From Pseudomonas mangiferae (GTDB lineage Bacteria; Pseudomonadota; Gammaproteobacteria; Pseudomonadales; Pseudomonadaceae): DNA of 64,000 bases. The stretch is taken from contig NZ_VJOY01000001.1 of assembly GCF_007109405.1 (NCBI RefSeq), positions 496,001-560,000 on the forward strand. The letters are read 5' to 3'. Each line of letters opens with the position of its first letter. Position 1 is the first letter of the stretch. Made by a program: the position numbers and the translations under genes. Positions 49,429 through 59,104 of this stretch are shown here, in pieces. Under the pieces are notes generated by a model that had not been told where the DNA came from, did not search any database, and saw nothing but the letters and a program-made list of their open reading frames with translations.

Positions 49429-49752
49429 ATGGATGCTCACCCGTTGATCATGCAGCTCATCCGCAGCGGCCTGGCTGCAGCGCTGGTGTCGTGTTTCATC
49501 CTCTACGTGAAGTCGGTGAAGCCCTTCGACCTCAGCCCCTTCTGGTACTACCTGGTGCTGATCCCCGTGCTGGCCGCGCTGGCGTTCTTCCCCCATGGCC
49601 ATGCCTGGCTGATGCCCCAGGCGGCAGGCCGCACGGAGGGTGGCGACCTGCCGCTGCTGTTCCTGGCGGACTCCGTCGGCGTCCTGGCGGGGCTGGCGCT
49701 GGGCTGGATGGTGGCGCAGCTGCTGCGCCGCAGCCTGCGCGATCGATTCTGA
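49429..49752 (+). CDS. Small inner-membrane protein
   Basis: 107 residues with three hydrophobic helices (AALVSCFILYV, YYLVLIPVLAALAFF, FLADSVGVLAGLALGWMVAQLL). AAGGAAAAGC before the ATG is a fair ribosome site. No recognised domain. Convergent with the following gene, which ends 11 bp away. Confidence 0.6.
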   Translation: MDAHPLIMQLIRSGLAAALVSCFILYVKSVKPFDLSPFWYYLVLIPVLAALAFFPHGHAWLMPQAAGRTEGGDLPLLFLADSVGVLAGLALGWMVAQLLRRSLRDRF

Positions 49753-49763
49753 GCCTGCCGGGG

Positions 49764-50012
49764 TCAACGTTTCGGCCGCAGCCGCTCCAGGATATCCGCG
49801 GTGACCCGTTCGGCCCGGGCCTCGGCGGACAACGCGCGCGCCAGCATGCCCAGTGCCACCTGCAACTCGTTACGGCTGGTCGGGCTGAGGGTGTCCCAGT
49901 CGCGGATCAGCGATTCGAATACCAGCACGCCCACCCGACCGGGTGAGTAGTCCGGCAGATCGTCGCGCTGGGCCAGTTGCGTTATCCGCGCCAGCAGTTC
50001 TTTCTCGGTCAT
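49764..50012 (-). CDS. Hypothetical small cytoplasmic protein
   Basis: 82 residues (MTEKELLARITQLAQRDDLP to ILERLRPKR), mostly helical by composition, no membrane segment. A start at 50024 would add four residues; the chosen one begins at the more natural MTEKEL with a GAGGTGAC stretch before it. Downstream of, and codirectional with, the TSUP permease gene by 37 bp. Family not recognised. Confidence 0.55.
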   Translation of the reverse strand: MTEKELLARITQLAQRDDLPDYSPGRVGVLVFESLIRDWDTLSPTSRNELQVALGMLARALSAEARAERVTADILERLRPKR

Positions 50013-50048
50013 GTCACCTCGCATGGCAGGGCATCGTTTGGCGGTTCG

Positions 50049-50801
50049 TCAATGCAGCGCCAAGGCGGTGGCGCAGATCACCAGGAACACGCAGAACAAC
50101 GACCGTAGCAGGATTTCCGGCAGACGATGAGCCAGGCGCACGCCCCAGCTGATGCTGAGCAGCCCGCCCATCGCCAGCGGTATGCCCATCGTCCAGTCCA
50201 CGTGCCCATGAAGGGCATAGGTGGTCAGGGTCACTGCGGTACTGGGCGCCGCCAGCGCAAGGGACAGGCCTTGGGCGACCACTTGTGTGGTGCCGAAGAC
50301 GCTGGTCAGCACCGGCGTGGCCAGCACCGCGCCGCCCACTCCGAACAACCCACCGAGGATGCCGGCGAAGCTCCCCAGCGCCGCTAGCCATGGCCAGGGA
50401 TGGCGCAGCGTTGGCGAGGGCGCCCGCTTGTCCATGAACATCCGGGCGAAGTTGTAGGCGGCCAGGAGCACCAGGAACACCACGAAGCCCACGCGCATTC
50501 GCTCGGCATCCAGGCGAACGGCATAGACGGACGCCAGCCAGGCGAAGGCGAAGCCGGATAGGGCAAGAACCAGGGCGTTACGCGGGTCTATGCGATTGCG
50601 CTGGTGATAACGCCACAGCGCCAGCAGGACATTGGGCACCACCATCACCAGGGCGGTGCCCTGGGCCAGTTGCTGGTCCAGGCCGAACAGCACGCCCAGT
50701 GCGGGAATCGCCACCAGGCCGCCCCCGATTCCGAACAGGCCTCCCAGGGTCCCCAACAGCAGGCCCAGCCCCAGGTCCAGCACTCCATTCCACAGCGTCA
50801 T
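50049..50801 (-). CDS. TSUP-family (TauE/SafE) membrane permease
   Basis: 250 residues, about eight hydrophobic helices. The N-terminal GTLGGLFGIGGGLVAIPAL and the internal copy GILGGLFGVGGAVLATPVL are the repeated signature of the TauE/SafE family, which export sulfite, sulfoacetate or related organic anions. It diverges from a LysR-type regulator (50907), a common regulator-transporter pair. Start at 50801 is chosen because the first helix follows directly. Confidence 0.87.
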   Translation of the reverse strand: MTLWNGVLDLGLGLLLGTLGGLFGIGGGLVAIPALGVLFGLDQQLAQGTALVMVVPNVLLALWRYHQRNRIDPRNALVLALSGFAFAWLASVYAVRLDAERMRVGFVVFLVLLAAYNFARMFMDKRAPSPTLRHPWPWLAALGSFAGILGGLFGVGGAVLATPVLTSVFGTTQVVAQGLSLALAAPSTAVTLTTYALHGHVDWTMGIPLAMGGLLSISWGVRLAHRLPEILLRSLFCVFLVICATALALH

Positions 50802-50906
50802 CGCGAGCCCTCTTCGTTGGAAGGCGCCATGGTAGGCAACGACCGCTAACCGGGAAACGCATAAGCCGGCACAATGGCTGTGCAGAACGCGCACAGGCAA
50901 CTTTTC

Positions 50907-51869
50907 ATGAATCCCGATTTACTTACCCAGCAACTGGCGCTGTTCCTCGATGTGCTGGAGGCTGGCAGTTTCTCCGCGGCGGCACGCCGACACGCCTTTA
51001 CCCCGTCGGCCGTGGCCCGGCGCATCGATGCCCTGGAGCGCGCCCTGGGCAGCCAGCTGTTCGCCCGCACCACCCACGTGGTGAGGCCGACTCCCGCGGG
51101 CCTGGCATTCGCCGAGCGGGCCCGCCGCATTCTCGCCGAACTGCACCAGGCCCAGGCCGAGGCCGTGTCCCTGAGCAGCGCGCCGGAAGGGCTGATCCGC
51201 CTCGATGCGCCGGCACCGTTCGGGCGACGGCACCTGGCCCCTGCCCTAGCGGACTTCCTGGCCCAGTACCCTGGCCTCGACGTGCACCTGCGGCTCATCG
51301 ACAGCTTCGTCGACCTGCGTGGCGATCACCTGGGCAAGGTGGACGTGATGGTGCGCATCGGCCCGCTGGCGGACAGCCGCCTGATCGCTACGCCCCTGGC
51401 GCCCATGACCCGCATCGCCTGCGCCAGCCCCGCCTATTTGCAGCGACGCGGCGTGCCGCGCCGGCCGGAGGAGCTGCTGGACCACGACGGACTCGACTGG
51501 GATGCGCTGGCCCCGCCGTTCGCCTGGCGATTCGAGGAGGATGGCCGGTTGCTGCTGGCGCGCCCGCGACGCATGCGGATGCTCGCCAACAACGCCGAGA
51601 CCCTGTTGTTCGGCGTACTGGGCGGACTGGGCATCGCCCACCTGCCCACCTGGCTGTGCAGCGAGTACCTGGTCAGCGGCGAGCTGCTGCCGCTGTTCTG
51701 CGCCGAGGGCTTGCCGCCCACCGAGCCCAGCGGTATCCACGCCCTGCACCTGGAGGGCGAAGCCAGCTCCCGCAGCCGACTGCTGCTGGCGTTCCTCCGG
51801 CAGCGCTTCGGCCCCGTCGCGCCCTGGGACCTGGCGTTGCAGCAGGCCCTGGCCAGCAGCCAGGGATGA
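50907..51869 (+). CDS. LysR-type transcriptional regulator
   Basis: 320 residues, full length for the family. N-terminal helix-turn-helix (GSFSAAARRHAFTPSAVARRIDALE, about residues 20-45) and an effector domain from about 90. ATG 50907 is chosen over an in-frame 50874 because the conserved N-terminus begins here. It probably controls the divergent TSUP permease. Effector not predictable. Confidence 0.9.
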   Translation: MNPDLLTQQLALFLDVLEAGSFSAAARRHAFTPSAVARRIDALERALGSQLFARTTHVVRPTPAGLAFAERARRILAELHQAQAEAVSLSSAPEGLIRLDAPAPFGRRHLAPALADFLAQYPGLDVHLRLIDSFVDLRGDHLGKVDVMVRIGPLADSRLIATPLAPMTRIACASPAYLQRRGVPRRPEELLDHDGLDWDALAPPFAWRFEEDGRLLLARPRRMRMLANNAETLLFGVLGGLGIAHLPTWLCSEYLVSGELLPLFCAEGLPPTEPSGIHALHLEGEASSRSRLLLAFLRQRFGPVAPWDLALQQALASSQG

Positions 51870-51878
51870 GCGGAAACG

Positions 51879-51906
51879 AAAAGGCCCGGCGGATGCCGGG
51901 CCTTTT
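51879..51906. terminator. Bidirectional terminator between LysR gene and efp
   Basis: AAAAGGCCCGGC, 4-nt loop, GCCGGGCCTTTT between convergent genes; A/T runs on both sides. Confidence 0.92.
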
Positions 51907-51926
51907 GGGGTCACGCGCGGAGCGGC

Positions 51927-52493
51927 TCACGCCTTGACGCGGGACTTGTACTCGCCGGTGCGGGTGTCGATCTCGATGGAGTCGCCGATCTCGCAGAAGG
52001 CGGAAACCTGCACTTCGGAACCGTTGTTCAGGCGGGCAACCTTCATCACCTTGCCCGAGGTGTCGCCACGCACGGACGGCTCGGTGTAGGCGATCTGGCG
52101 AACGATGGTGGTCGGCAGTTCGACGGAGATCACCTTGTCGTTGAAGAAAACTGCCTCGCAGACATCGGTCATGCCGTCTTCGATGAACGGCAGCACCGCC
52201 TCCAGGTCGTCCTTCTCGATCTCGTACTGGTTGAACTCAGTGTCCATGAACACGTACAGCGGATCGGCGAAGTAGGAGTAGGTGACTTCCTTACGCTCGA
52301 GGATAACCGGCTCCAGCTTGTCGTCGGCCTTGTACACGGTCTCGGTAGCGGAACCGTTGAGCAGGTTCTTCAGCTTCATCTTGACGACCGCGCTGTTGCG
52401 GCCGGATTTGTTGAACTCGGCCTTCTGGATGATCCAGGGCGAGCCATTGACCATGGCTACCTGGCCAGCGCGGAACTCTTGAGCGGTTTTCAT
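51927..52493 (-). CDS. efp: Translation elongation factor P
   Basis: 188 residues, the usual length. It relieves ribosome stalling at polyproline. The tip of domain I reads [10 protein letters not shown] with Arg at position 32, where many other bacteria have Lys; this is the form rhamnosylated by EarP, whose gene lies just upstream on the same strand. Domains II and III are complete ([16 protein letters not shown] and the C-terminal [16 protein letters not shown]). Confidence 0.97.
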   Translation of the reverse strand: MKTAQEFRAGQVAMVNGSPWIIQKAEFNKSGRNSAVVKMKLKNLLNGSATETVYKADDKLEPVILERKEVTYSYFADPLYVFMDTEFNQYEIEKDDLEAVLPFIEDGMTDVCEAVFFNDKVISVELPTTIVRQIAYTEPSVRGDTSGKVMKVARLNNGSEVQVSAFCEIGDSIEIDTRTGEYKSRVKA

Positions 52494-52597
52494 ACGGATA
52501 TCCGATGGATTGATGACAAAAAACAGGCCGCACATCATAGCCAATTTGCCTTGAGGTGTAACCCTACGGCCCTTCCGCCCCGCCGGCCGGGCTCCGC

Positions 52598-53746
52598 TCA
52601 GGCCGCAGCCCGGGCCGCGAACGCCGCCAGTGCAGTGGCCAGGTCCGGACGCTGGATGAGTCGCTCGCACCAGGCCTCGGCGTGATCGCGGAGACGGTCC
52701 AGTTGCCCGGCGACGCCGGCCCAGGCCGCCCCGGCGCCCTCCCCCCGGTTCCAGCCGTACCAGAACGCCCGCGAAGCCTCGGCCAGCTCGGCCGGCAGCG
52801 CCTCGTCATAGCGGGCCAGGAAGGCGTCCAGCTTGTCCCAGTGGGCGTCGTCCGCCTGGGGATAGATGTGCCAGAGCAGCGGCCGCCCGGCCCATTGCGC
52901 CCGCAGGAACGAGTCCTCGCCGCGCACGGCGTTGAGGTCGCAGCACCAGAGCAGGCGGTCGTAGTCGTCCTGGGCGAGGAAGGGCAGCACGCAGACCTCC
53001 AGGGCGCCCCGGCGATGGTGGTCGCCCGCCTGGGAGCGACACCCCAGCCAGGCATCGACATCGGCCAGGACGCGCCCCTCGGGCACCAGCAGGCAGGTGG
53101 GTCTTCGGTCGTCGTCGGCCAGGGCCTCGAGCCAACCGGCCAGGTCAGCGTTCTCGTAGGCGAACAGCGAGACCAGCCGGACACCCTCGCGGACTGGCAC
53201 GCCGAGGCCCTGGAGGAACGCGAGCCGACAGGACGCATCCGCCTGGAAGGCACGCCGTCGCGCCACCAGGTCGCGCTCCCGCAGCAGGCCGCCGGTATCG
53301 GCGGTGAATCCGGGAAAGAAGAAGAACTTGCGCAGGCCGTTGTCCTGCAGGGACGGCAATCCATGGCAGCCCTCCACCCAGTCCTCGGCGCTCAGGTAGT
53401 CCAGGTTGATCCAGACCGGCGGACGTGCGCGCAGGACCATGGCCTGGCGGTAGGGCGCCGGCAGCTCGCAGGCGAAGGCCTCGATCACCACGTCGGCGGG
53501 CTCGGTAGCCGTCCAGGCCGGCTGCCACTGGCGGACCTCCACGCCCTGGATCGTCTGCGCAGGGGCCGCCGGGTCCGCTGTGGGGCACAGGCGCTGGAAG
53601 GCGGCCGGTTCGTCGATCCACAAGCGGACCCGCAGCCCCTGCTCGGCGACCAGTTGGCGCGCCAGGCGCCAGGTGACACCGACGTCGCCATAGTTGTCGA
53701 CGACCCGGCAGAAGATGTCCCACTGGGCGGATACGGTAACCGACAT
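52598..53746 (-). CDS. earP: EF-P arginine rhamnosyltransferase EarP
   Basis: 382 residues, GT-B type glycosyltransferase that moves rhamnose from dTDP-rhamnose to Arg32 of EF-P. The start [20 protein letters not shown] contains the family's Asp-containing motif, and the C-terminal nucleotide-sugar region reads [22 protein letters not shown]. Adjacent to efp, as in other pseudomonads, with a 104-bp gap. Confidence 0.96.
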   Translation of the reverse strand: MSVTVSAQWDIFCRVVDNYGDVGVTWRLARQLVAEQGLRVRLWIDEPAAFQRLCPTADPAAPAQTIQGVEVRQWQPAWTATEPADVVIEAFACELPAPYRQAMVLRARPPVWINLDYLSAEDWVEGCHGLPSLQDNGLRKFFFFPGFTADTGGLLRERDLVARRRAFQADASCRLAFLQGLGVPVREGVRLVSLFAYENADLAGWLEALADDDRRPTCLLVPEGRVLADVDAWLGCRSQAGDHHRRGALEVCVLPFLAQDDYDRLLWCCDLNAVRGEDSFLRAQWAGRPLLWHIYPQADDAHWDKLDAFLARYDEALPAELAEASRAFWYGWNRGEGAGAAWAGVAGQLDRLRDHAEAWCERLIQRPDLATALAAFAARAAA

Positions 53747-53803
53747 GATCCCTCCGGCTGTGCCGGCCGATGATAACGCTACGCGGCGCGGTGACCAGAA
53801 ACG

Positions 53804-53828
53804 AAAAAGCCCGGCGCTGGGCCGGGCT
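53804..53828 (-). terminator. Terminator after tRNA-Ser
   Basis: Minus strand AGCCCGGC, short loop, GCCGGGCT then TTTTTCG, 16 bp beyond the tRNA CCA end. Confidence 0.88.
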
Positions 53829-53843
53829 CTTCGTCTTTCTATC

Positions 53844-53933
53844 TGGCGGTGAAGGTGGGATTCGAACCCACGATACGATTTCTCGTATACACACTTTCCA
53901 GGCGTGCTCCTTCAACCGCTCGGACACTTCACC
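53844..53933 (-). tRNA. tRNA-Ser (anticodon GGA)
   Basis: 90-nt class II tRNA with long variable arm. Acceptor GGTGAAG pairs with CTTCACC, the T-arm reads GGTTCGAATCC, the anticodon loop is CTGGAAA (GGA at 53897-53899), and the 3' CCA is encoded. Closely resembles E. coli tRNA-Ser(GGA). Confidence 0.97.
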
Positions 53934-54025
53934 GGATCTCGCCGTACCAGTCTGGTCCGTCGAGGCGCGCTAATGTAGTCGAACGATTTTTCGATGGCAA
54001 CTCTTTTTTCAACTTTTTCATGCAG

Positions 54026-54229
54026 TTAAGCCGAGGCGCCCGGACCTGGCTCATTGCCACGGCCACAGCCGCTACACAACAGGCATCCCAGGGAGGCCAC
54101 CAGCCCGCTGAATAGCAGCAACGCGAGGCCCGCCGGGTTGTGGGTATGAGGGTCGGCAGAGAGGGTCAGGGAAGCGGCCAGCGCCAGCAGCACCAGCGGC
54201 AGACAAAGAAAGGAAAGGATGCGTGGCAT
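54026..54229 (-). CDS. Small membrane protein, unknown function
   Basis: 67 residues with two hydrophobic helices (LSFLCLPLVLLALAASLTL, then AGLALLLFSGLVASLGCLLCSGCG) and a cysteine cluster in the second. GGAGG six bases before ATG 54229 supports the start. Function not recognised. Confidence 0.6.
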   Translation of the reverse strand: MPRILSFLCLPLVLLALAASLTLSADPHTHNPAGLALLLFSGLVASLGCLLCSGCGRGNEPGPGASA

Positions 54230-54409
54230 GGCGGGCCTCCGGCGAAACGAATGGGCCGATCCTCGCGGATCGGGCACGGCACGGCCAATTGCCTGGGCCA
54301 ATCGGGTCGATAGGGCTGACCTGCCGGTCAGTCAAAGCGCTTTACCTGGTACCGGGGCCTGCGTAACGTCGGCATCTTCGCAGCCAACCGTGCCTTAAAA
54401 GGAACTGCC

Positions 54410-55099
54410 ATGAGCGACCTGATCAGCTACCAACTCGAAGACGGCATCGCCACCCTGACGCTGAACAACGGCAAGGTGAACGCCATTTCCCCAGACGTGA
54501 TCGCCAGCCTGAACGCCGCCCTGGACCGCGCGGAACAGGACAAGGCCATCGTCATCCTCACTGGCCAGCCGGGCATCCTCTCGGGCGGCTACGACCTCAA
54601 GGTGATGACCTCCGGCCCGCAGAACGCCGTCGACCTGGTCGCCGCCGGCTCCACCTTGGCCCGGCGCATGCTCGCTCACCCCTTTCCGATCATCGTCGCC
54701 TGCCCGGGCCACGCGGTGGCCAAGGGCGCCTTTCTACTGTTGTCGGCGGACTACCGCATCGGCGTCGAGGGCCCGTTCAACATCGGCCTCAACGAAGTGC
54801 AGATCGGCATGACCATGCACCACGTGGGCATCGAGCTGGCCCGCGACCGCCTGCGCCGCTCCGCCTTCCATCGCTCGGTGATCAACGGCGAGATGTTCGA
54901 CCCGGTGAGCGCCGTGGACGCCGGCTTCCTCGACAAGGTGGTCGCCGTCGGCCAGTTGCAGGCCACCGCCCTGGCCGCCGCGCAGCAATTGAAGAAGATC
55001 AACATGACCGCCCACCGCACCACCAAGCTGAAGGTTCGCCAGGCATTGCTGGAGACCTTGGACAAGGCCATCGAGCTGGACAAGCGCCACCTCGGCTGA
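54410..55099 (+). CDS. Crotonase-family enoyl-CoA hydratase/isomerase
   Basis: 229 residues. The crotonase fold is visible: LTLNNGKVNAISPDVIASLN, the oxyanion-hole region LSGGYDLKVM and ACPGHAVAKGAFLLLSADYRI. The second active-site glutamate region is less typical (FNIGLNEVQIGM), so hydratase versus isomerase activity is uncertain. Stand-alone gene; AAAAGGA before the ATG. Confidence 0.87.
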   Translation: MSDLISYQLEDGIATLTLNNGKVNAISPDVIASLNAALDRAEQDKAIVILTGQPGILSGGYDLKVMTSGPQNAVDLVAAGSTLARRMLAHPFPIIVACPGHAVAKGAFLLLSADYRIGVEGPFNIGLNEVQIGMTMHHVGIELARDRLRRSAFHRSVINGEMFDPVSAVDAGFLDKVVAVGQLQATALAAAQQLKKINMTAHRTTKLKVRQALLETLDKAIELDKRHLG

Positions 55100-55299
55100 A
55101 TCTTTGTGGCGGCGTCCGCTCCACGCCGCCGCACCTCCCCTGCCCGCTCGTGCATTCGCCTTCCCCCCACCGCTCACGAAATTTCGCTCCTGGCACGGGC
55201 GTTCTGTCCAGTCTGTATTACTGTTAGGTAGAGCCTCCACGGATGCAGGCCAATCCGCGTCGCCCTTACCAGACATGCAGTTCTTGGAGCCCTCCCGCC

Positions 55300-57183
55300 A
55301 TGAAGATCATCCACAAGGTCGGCATCGCTGCCGCCGCGGTACTGTTCCTGACCACCAGCCTGTTGTCCGTGACCCAGATCAGCCAGGTCCGCTCGACCCT
55401 GCGCAACCAGGTCGAGGCCAACATCATCGAGACCAGCAACTCCCTGGCCCGGCAGATCGAGAACTGGCTGAACGCCAAGCTGCGGCTGATGGACCTGATG
55501 GGACAGGCCATCGACAGCCGCTTCAGCCCCGAAGAAATCCAGCACCTGATCCGCCAGCCCATGCTCAAGGATGAATTCCTGCTGGTGTTCGGCGCCCTGG
55601 ACAGCGACGGCAAGCCCATCAAGAACACCGATACCTGGCAGCCCAAGCCGGACTGGGATGGTCGGGCGCGCCCTTGGTACTCCACTGGCAAGGCCTCTTC
55701 CCAGGCGGTGCTGACCGAGCCCTACACCGACTCCACTAGTGGCGAGATCCTGATTTCCGCCGTCACCAGGCTGACCAACGCCGGAGCGTTCCAGGGCGTA
55801 CTGGGTGGCGACATCCGCCTGCAGAAGGTGGCGGACGCGGTGAACACCCTGGACTTCAACGGTGCCGGCTATGCGTTCCTGCTGACCCGCAACGGCAACA
55901 TCATTTCCCACCCGGACGCCAAGCTGAACGGCAAGGCCTACAGCGAGCTGTTCGGCGGCCAGAGTCCGGCCCTGGAGAGCACGCTCAAGGAAGTGGACAC
56001 CGACGGCAAGGAGCTGCTGGTCGCCTTCACCCCGCTACCCAACCTGAAAGGCATGGACTGGTACATCGGCGTGGTGCTGGACAAGCACATCGTGATGGCC
56101 GAAGCGGACGCCCTGACCTGGCGCGCGGTGATCGGCACCATTCTCGGCGTGGTGATCAGCCTGCTGGTGCTGGGCTGGCTGATGGCCCGGCTGCTCAAGC
56201 CGCTGGAATGGCTCAATCGCTCCCTGAACGAGGTCAACCGTGGCGGCGGCGACCTCACCCAGCGCCTGCCGGCCCAGGGCAGCGACGAGATTTCCCTGGT
56301 CTCCCGGGAATTCAACGGCTTCCTGCAGAACCTGCAGACCCTCATCAGTGACGTCATGAACAGCTCTAACCGGGTCCGCGAGAGCACCACCCTCACCTCC
56401 AGCGAGGCCGACCTGGCCGCGCGGCGGCTGCAGGAACAGTTGATGGAGCTGGACCAGCTGGCTACCGCCATGCAGGAAATGGCCTCCACCGCCGAGGAAG
56501 TGGCGCGCAACGCCCAGGCGGCCGCCCAGGCGGCCCTCGCCGCCAACCAGGAGACCGAGAACGGCGTCGCCGTGGTGTCCCGGTCCACCGAGGCGATCAA
56601 GCGCCTGGCCAACGAGATGGACGAGACCAGCCATGCCATCAACGAACTGGCCAAGCTCAGCCACAACATCGAGTCGATCCTCTCGGTGATCACCAGCATC
56701 GCCGACCAGACCAACCTGCTCGCCCTCAACGCCGCCATCGAGGCGGCCCGTGCGGGCGAGTCCGGCCGCGGCTTCGCCGTGGTGGCGGACGAGGTGCGTT
56801 CCCTGGCCTCGCGGACCCAGCAGTCCACCCAGGAAATCCGCCAGATGATCGACCAGTTGCAGAACGGCGTGAAGCAGGCCGAGGCCCGCATGCAGCAGAG
56901 CAGCGACACCGCCAGCCGTACCGCCGAGGAAGCCGGCGCGGCCAACGAGATGCTCGGCCGCATCCGCGACGCCATCACCCGCATCAACGACATGAACCTG
57001 CAGATCGCCACGGCAGCGGAACAACAGAGTGCCACCACCGAAGAGATCAACCGCAATACCACCAACATCCGCGACATCAGCCACGAGGTGGCCGGCGGTG
57101 CGGACAAGCAGGTACAGCAATGCGCGGTGATGGTGGATCAGGTGGGCCAGCAGAATCATTTGCTGGGCCGCTTCAAGGTCTGA
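55300..57183 (+). CDS. Methyl-accepting chemotaxis protein with dCache sensor, probably amino-acid type
   Basis: 627 residues. First helix about 8-28, periplasmic dCache domain about 35-275, second helix about 283-305 ([19 protein letters not shown]), HAMP, then the signalling domain with the conserved tip [20 protein letters not shown] and [15 protein letters not shown]. The sensor has RARPWYS, EPYTD and GGDI, the Arg/Trp/Tyr/Tyr/Asp set of dCache domains that bind amino acids, as in PctA-type receptors. ATG 55300 is chosen because the first helix follows; an earlier in-frame ATG (55243) lacks support. Confidence 0.9.
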   Translation: MKIIHKVGIAAAAVLFLTTSLLSVTQISQVRSTLRNQVEANIIETSNSLARQIENWLNAKLRLMDLMGQAIDSRFSPEEIQHLIRQPMLKDEFLLVFGALDSDGKPIKNTDTWQPKPDWDGRARPWYSTGKASSQAVLTEPYTDSTSGEILISAVTRLTNAGAFQGVLGGDIRLQKVADAVNTLDFNGAGYAFLLTRNGNIISHPDAKLNGKAYSELFGGQSPALESTLKEVDTDGKELLVAFTPLPNLKGMDWYIGVVLDKHIVMAEADALTWRAVIGTILGVVISLLVLGWLMARLLKPLEWLNRSLNEVNRGGGDLTQRLPAQGSDEISLVSREFNGFLQNLQTLISDVMNSSNRVRESTTLTSSEADLAARRLQEQLMELDQLATAMQEMASTAEEVARNAQAAAQAALAANQETENGVAVVSRSTEAIKRLANEMDETSHAINELAKLSHNIESILSVITSIADQTNLLALNAAIEAARAGESGRGFAVVADEVRSLASRTQQSTQEIRQMIDQLQNGVKQAEARMQQSSDTASRTAEEAGAANEMLGRIRDAITRINDMNLQIATAAEQQSATTEEINRNTTNIRDISHEVAGGADKQVQQCAVMVDQVGQQNHLLGRFKV

Positions 57184-57188
57184 CCCCC

Positions 57189-57215
57189 GAAAGGCGCCAC
57201 CCGGTGCCTTTCTTC
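57189..57215 (+). terminator. Terminator after the chemoreceptor gene
   Basis: GAAAGGCGCC / GGTGCCTTTC stem (one wobble pair), loop ACCC, followed by TTC; six bases beyond the stop. Confidence 0.8.
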
Positions 57216-57300
57216 ATTTCACCCGCCAGACGGGCCCGTTGTCGCATCCAGTGCACACCTATACACTGGAGTGCCCTTTTCCCAGCGGATGCGTCTCGTC

Positions 57301-58041
57301 ATGGTCTATCTGCCGCGCCTGGCCCTGGTCGGCGTCGCCTTTCTCATCAGCGCAGTCGCCGGCCTGCTGCTGACGCTGGTGCGACCGTTCCATCCTGACA
57401 ACAGCCGCCTGTGCGCCCGCCTCTACGCCTGGCCGATCCTGCGCCTGCTGGGCATCCGCATGGAGGTGGACGTCGATACCCTGGATGCCTTGCGAGAGAG
57501 CTGCGTGGTGATCGCCAACCACCAGTCCAACCTGGACCTGTTCATCCTGGGCTCGGTGGTGCCGCGGCGCACCGTGAGCGTGGGCAAGAAGAGCCTGAAG
57601 TGGATTCCGCTGTTCGGCCAGGCCTACTGGCTGGCTGGCAATATCCTGGTGGACCGCGGCAACCCACGCTCGGCGAAGCGCGCCATGCGTGTCACCCATG
57701 CCGCCCTGAAGGAGCGGGATACCTCCATCTGGGTGTTCCCCGAAGGCACCCGCAGCCTCGGCCGGGGCCTGCAGCCTTTCAAGAAAGGCGCGTTCCAGAT
57801 GGCGGTGGCCGCCGGGGTGCCCATCGTGCCGATCTGCGCCAGTTCCTACGTGGGGCGCCTGCATTTCGGGCGCTGGCGCAGTGGACGGGTGCGTATCCAG
57901 TCGCTGCCGCCGATTCCTACCGAGGGACTGAGCGCCCGGGATGTCCCGGCCCTGATGGAACGCTGCCAGGCCAGCATGAGCGCCTGCATCGAGCGGCTGG
58001 ACACCCAGGCCTCGCCGCGAGGCTGGGCGGAGCCGGCCTGA
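57301..58041 (+). CDS. 1-acyl-sn-glycerol-3-phosphate acyltransferase (PlsC family)
   Basis: 246 residues. An N-terminal membrane helix (LALVGVAFLISAVAGLLLTLV) precedes the acyltransferase domain with NHQSNLD (N73-D79; catalytic His/Asp) and FPEGTRS (146-152; phosphate binding). Transfers an acyl chain to lysophosphatidate in the inner membrane. A start at 57289 would add MRLV; a further one at 57271 is also in frame. Pseudomonas carries several PlsC paralogues, so I give no symbol. Confidence 0.9.
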   Translation: MVYLPRLALVGVAFLISAVAGLLLTLVRPFHPDNSRLCARLYAWPILRLLGIRMEVDVDTLDALRESCVVIANHQSNLDLFILGSVVPRRTVSVGKKSLKWIPLFGQAYWLAGNILVDRGNPRSAKRAMRVTHAALKERDTSIWVFPEGTRSLGRGLQPFKKGAFQMAVAAGVPIVPICASSYVGRLHFGRWRSGRVRIQSLPPIPTEGLSARDVPALMERCQASMSACIERLDTQASPRGWAEPA

Positions 58042-58117
58042 ACTTCATTCGGCCGGCCGCCTCACAGGTTCAGGAGTGACGACAGCCGTCGCCGGAATCT
58101 GAGAAGGAACGCGTGAA

Positions 58118-59089
58118 ATGGGTCGAGTGGTCGCCGCCGCGGCGTATGCGAAGGGTCACAAGGTCGCCGATATCTCCCTGGACCAGGGCAAGGAATGGGC
58201 GTCCCGCCCGGATCATTTCGTCTGGATCGGCCTGCATGACCCGGAGCCCGCCGAGCTGCTGCGGTTGCAGACCCAGTTCGACCTGCATGAACTGGCCTTG
58301 GAAGACGCCCTGGCGCAACACACCCGGCCCAAGCTGGAAACCTTCGGCGACGCCCTGTTCCTGGTGCTGTACTCGCCCGTCGAGGAAGACGGCAAGCTGG
58401 TGTTCGTCGAAACCCAGCTGTTCGCCGGCAAGGGCTACGTGATCAGCGCCCGCTATGGCGAGTCCCACTCCTTCACGCCCGTCCGCCAGCGCTGCGAGGC
58501 CCGGCCGCTGCTGCTGGAGCACGGCGAGGACTTCGTACTCTACGCCCTGCTGAACTTCGTCATCGAAAACTACCGGCCGCGCCTGGAACACGATCGGGCC
58601 GAGTTGGAGAAGATGGAACAGCGGGTGCTCAACTGCCCCCTGACCCAGTCCGACGTGGAACGCATCCACGGCATGCGCCGCGAGCTGCTGCGCCTACGCC
58701 GCTACGTGGCGCCCCTGGTGGAGATCTGCCAGGAGCTGCAGCACCTGGAATTCCCTTTCATCGACAAGCACATGCGGCCCTACTTCCGCGACCTGGCGAT
58801 CCACGTGAATCGCCTGCTGGAAGATCTGACTGGGCTGCGGGAGATGGCCGACCACGCCTTTGAGATCGGCATGCTGCTGGAGTCGTCGCGGCAGAGCGTG
58901 GTGCAACGCAAGTTCGCCGCCTGGGCGGCGATCCTCGCCTTTCCCACGGCCATCGCCGGCATCTACGGGATGAACTTCCAGAACATGCCGGAGCTGACCT
59001 GGCACTACGGCTACTTCATCGTGCTGGGCGTCATCGGCGTGGGGTGCAGCGGGCTGTACGTCAACTTCAAGCGGCTCGGCTGGCTCTGA
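58118..59089 (+). CDS. corA: CorA-family magnesium/cobalt transporter
   Basis: 323 residues, usual size. A large cytoplasmic N-terminal domain is followed by two C-terminal helices; the family selectivity signature GMN occurs in IYGMNFQNMPEL between them (about residue 288). Pentameric inner-membrane channel for Mg2+. A CorA paralogue role (Zn or general divalent) cannot be excluded. No close operon partner. Confidence 0.9.
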   Translation: MGRVVAAAAYAKGHKVADISLDQGKEWASRPDHFVWIGLHDPEPAELLRLQTQFDLHELALEDALAQHTRPKLETFGDALFLVLYSPVEEDGKLVFVETQLFAGKGYVISARYGESHSFTPVRQRCEARPLLLEHGEDFVLYALLNFVIENYRPRLEHDRAELEKMEQRVLNCPLTQSDVERIHGMRRELLRLRRYVAPLVEICQELQHLEFPFIDKHMRPYFRDLAIHVNRLLEDLTGLREMADHAFEIGMLLESSRQSVVQRKFAAWAAILAFPTAIAGIYGMNFQNMPELTWHYGYFIVLGVIGVGCSGLYVNFKRLGWL

Positions 59090-59104
59090 CCGCCGAGCCG
59101 GGCC

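Noticed and set aside
53844-53933. Integrated element or attachment site at the tRNA gene
   Set aside because: The tRNA is intact, with no integrase, no repeated tRNA 3' end and ordinary core genes on both sides.
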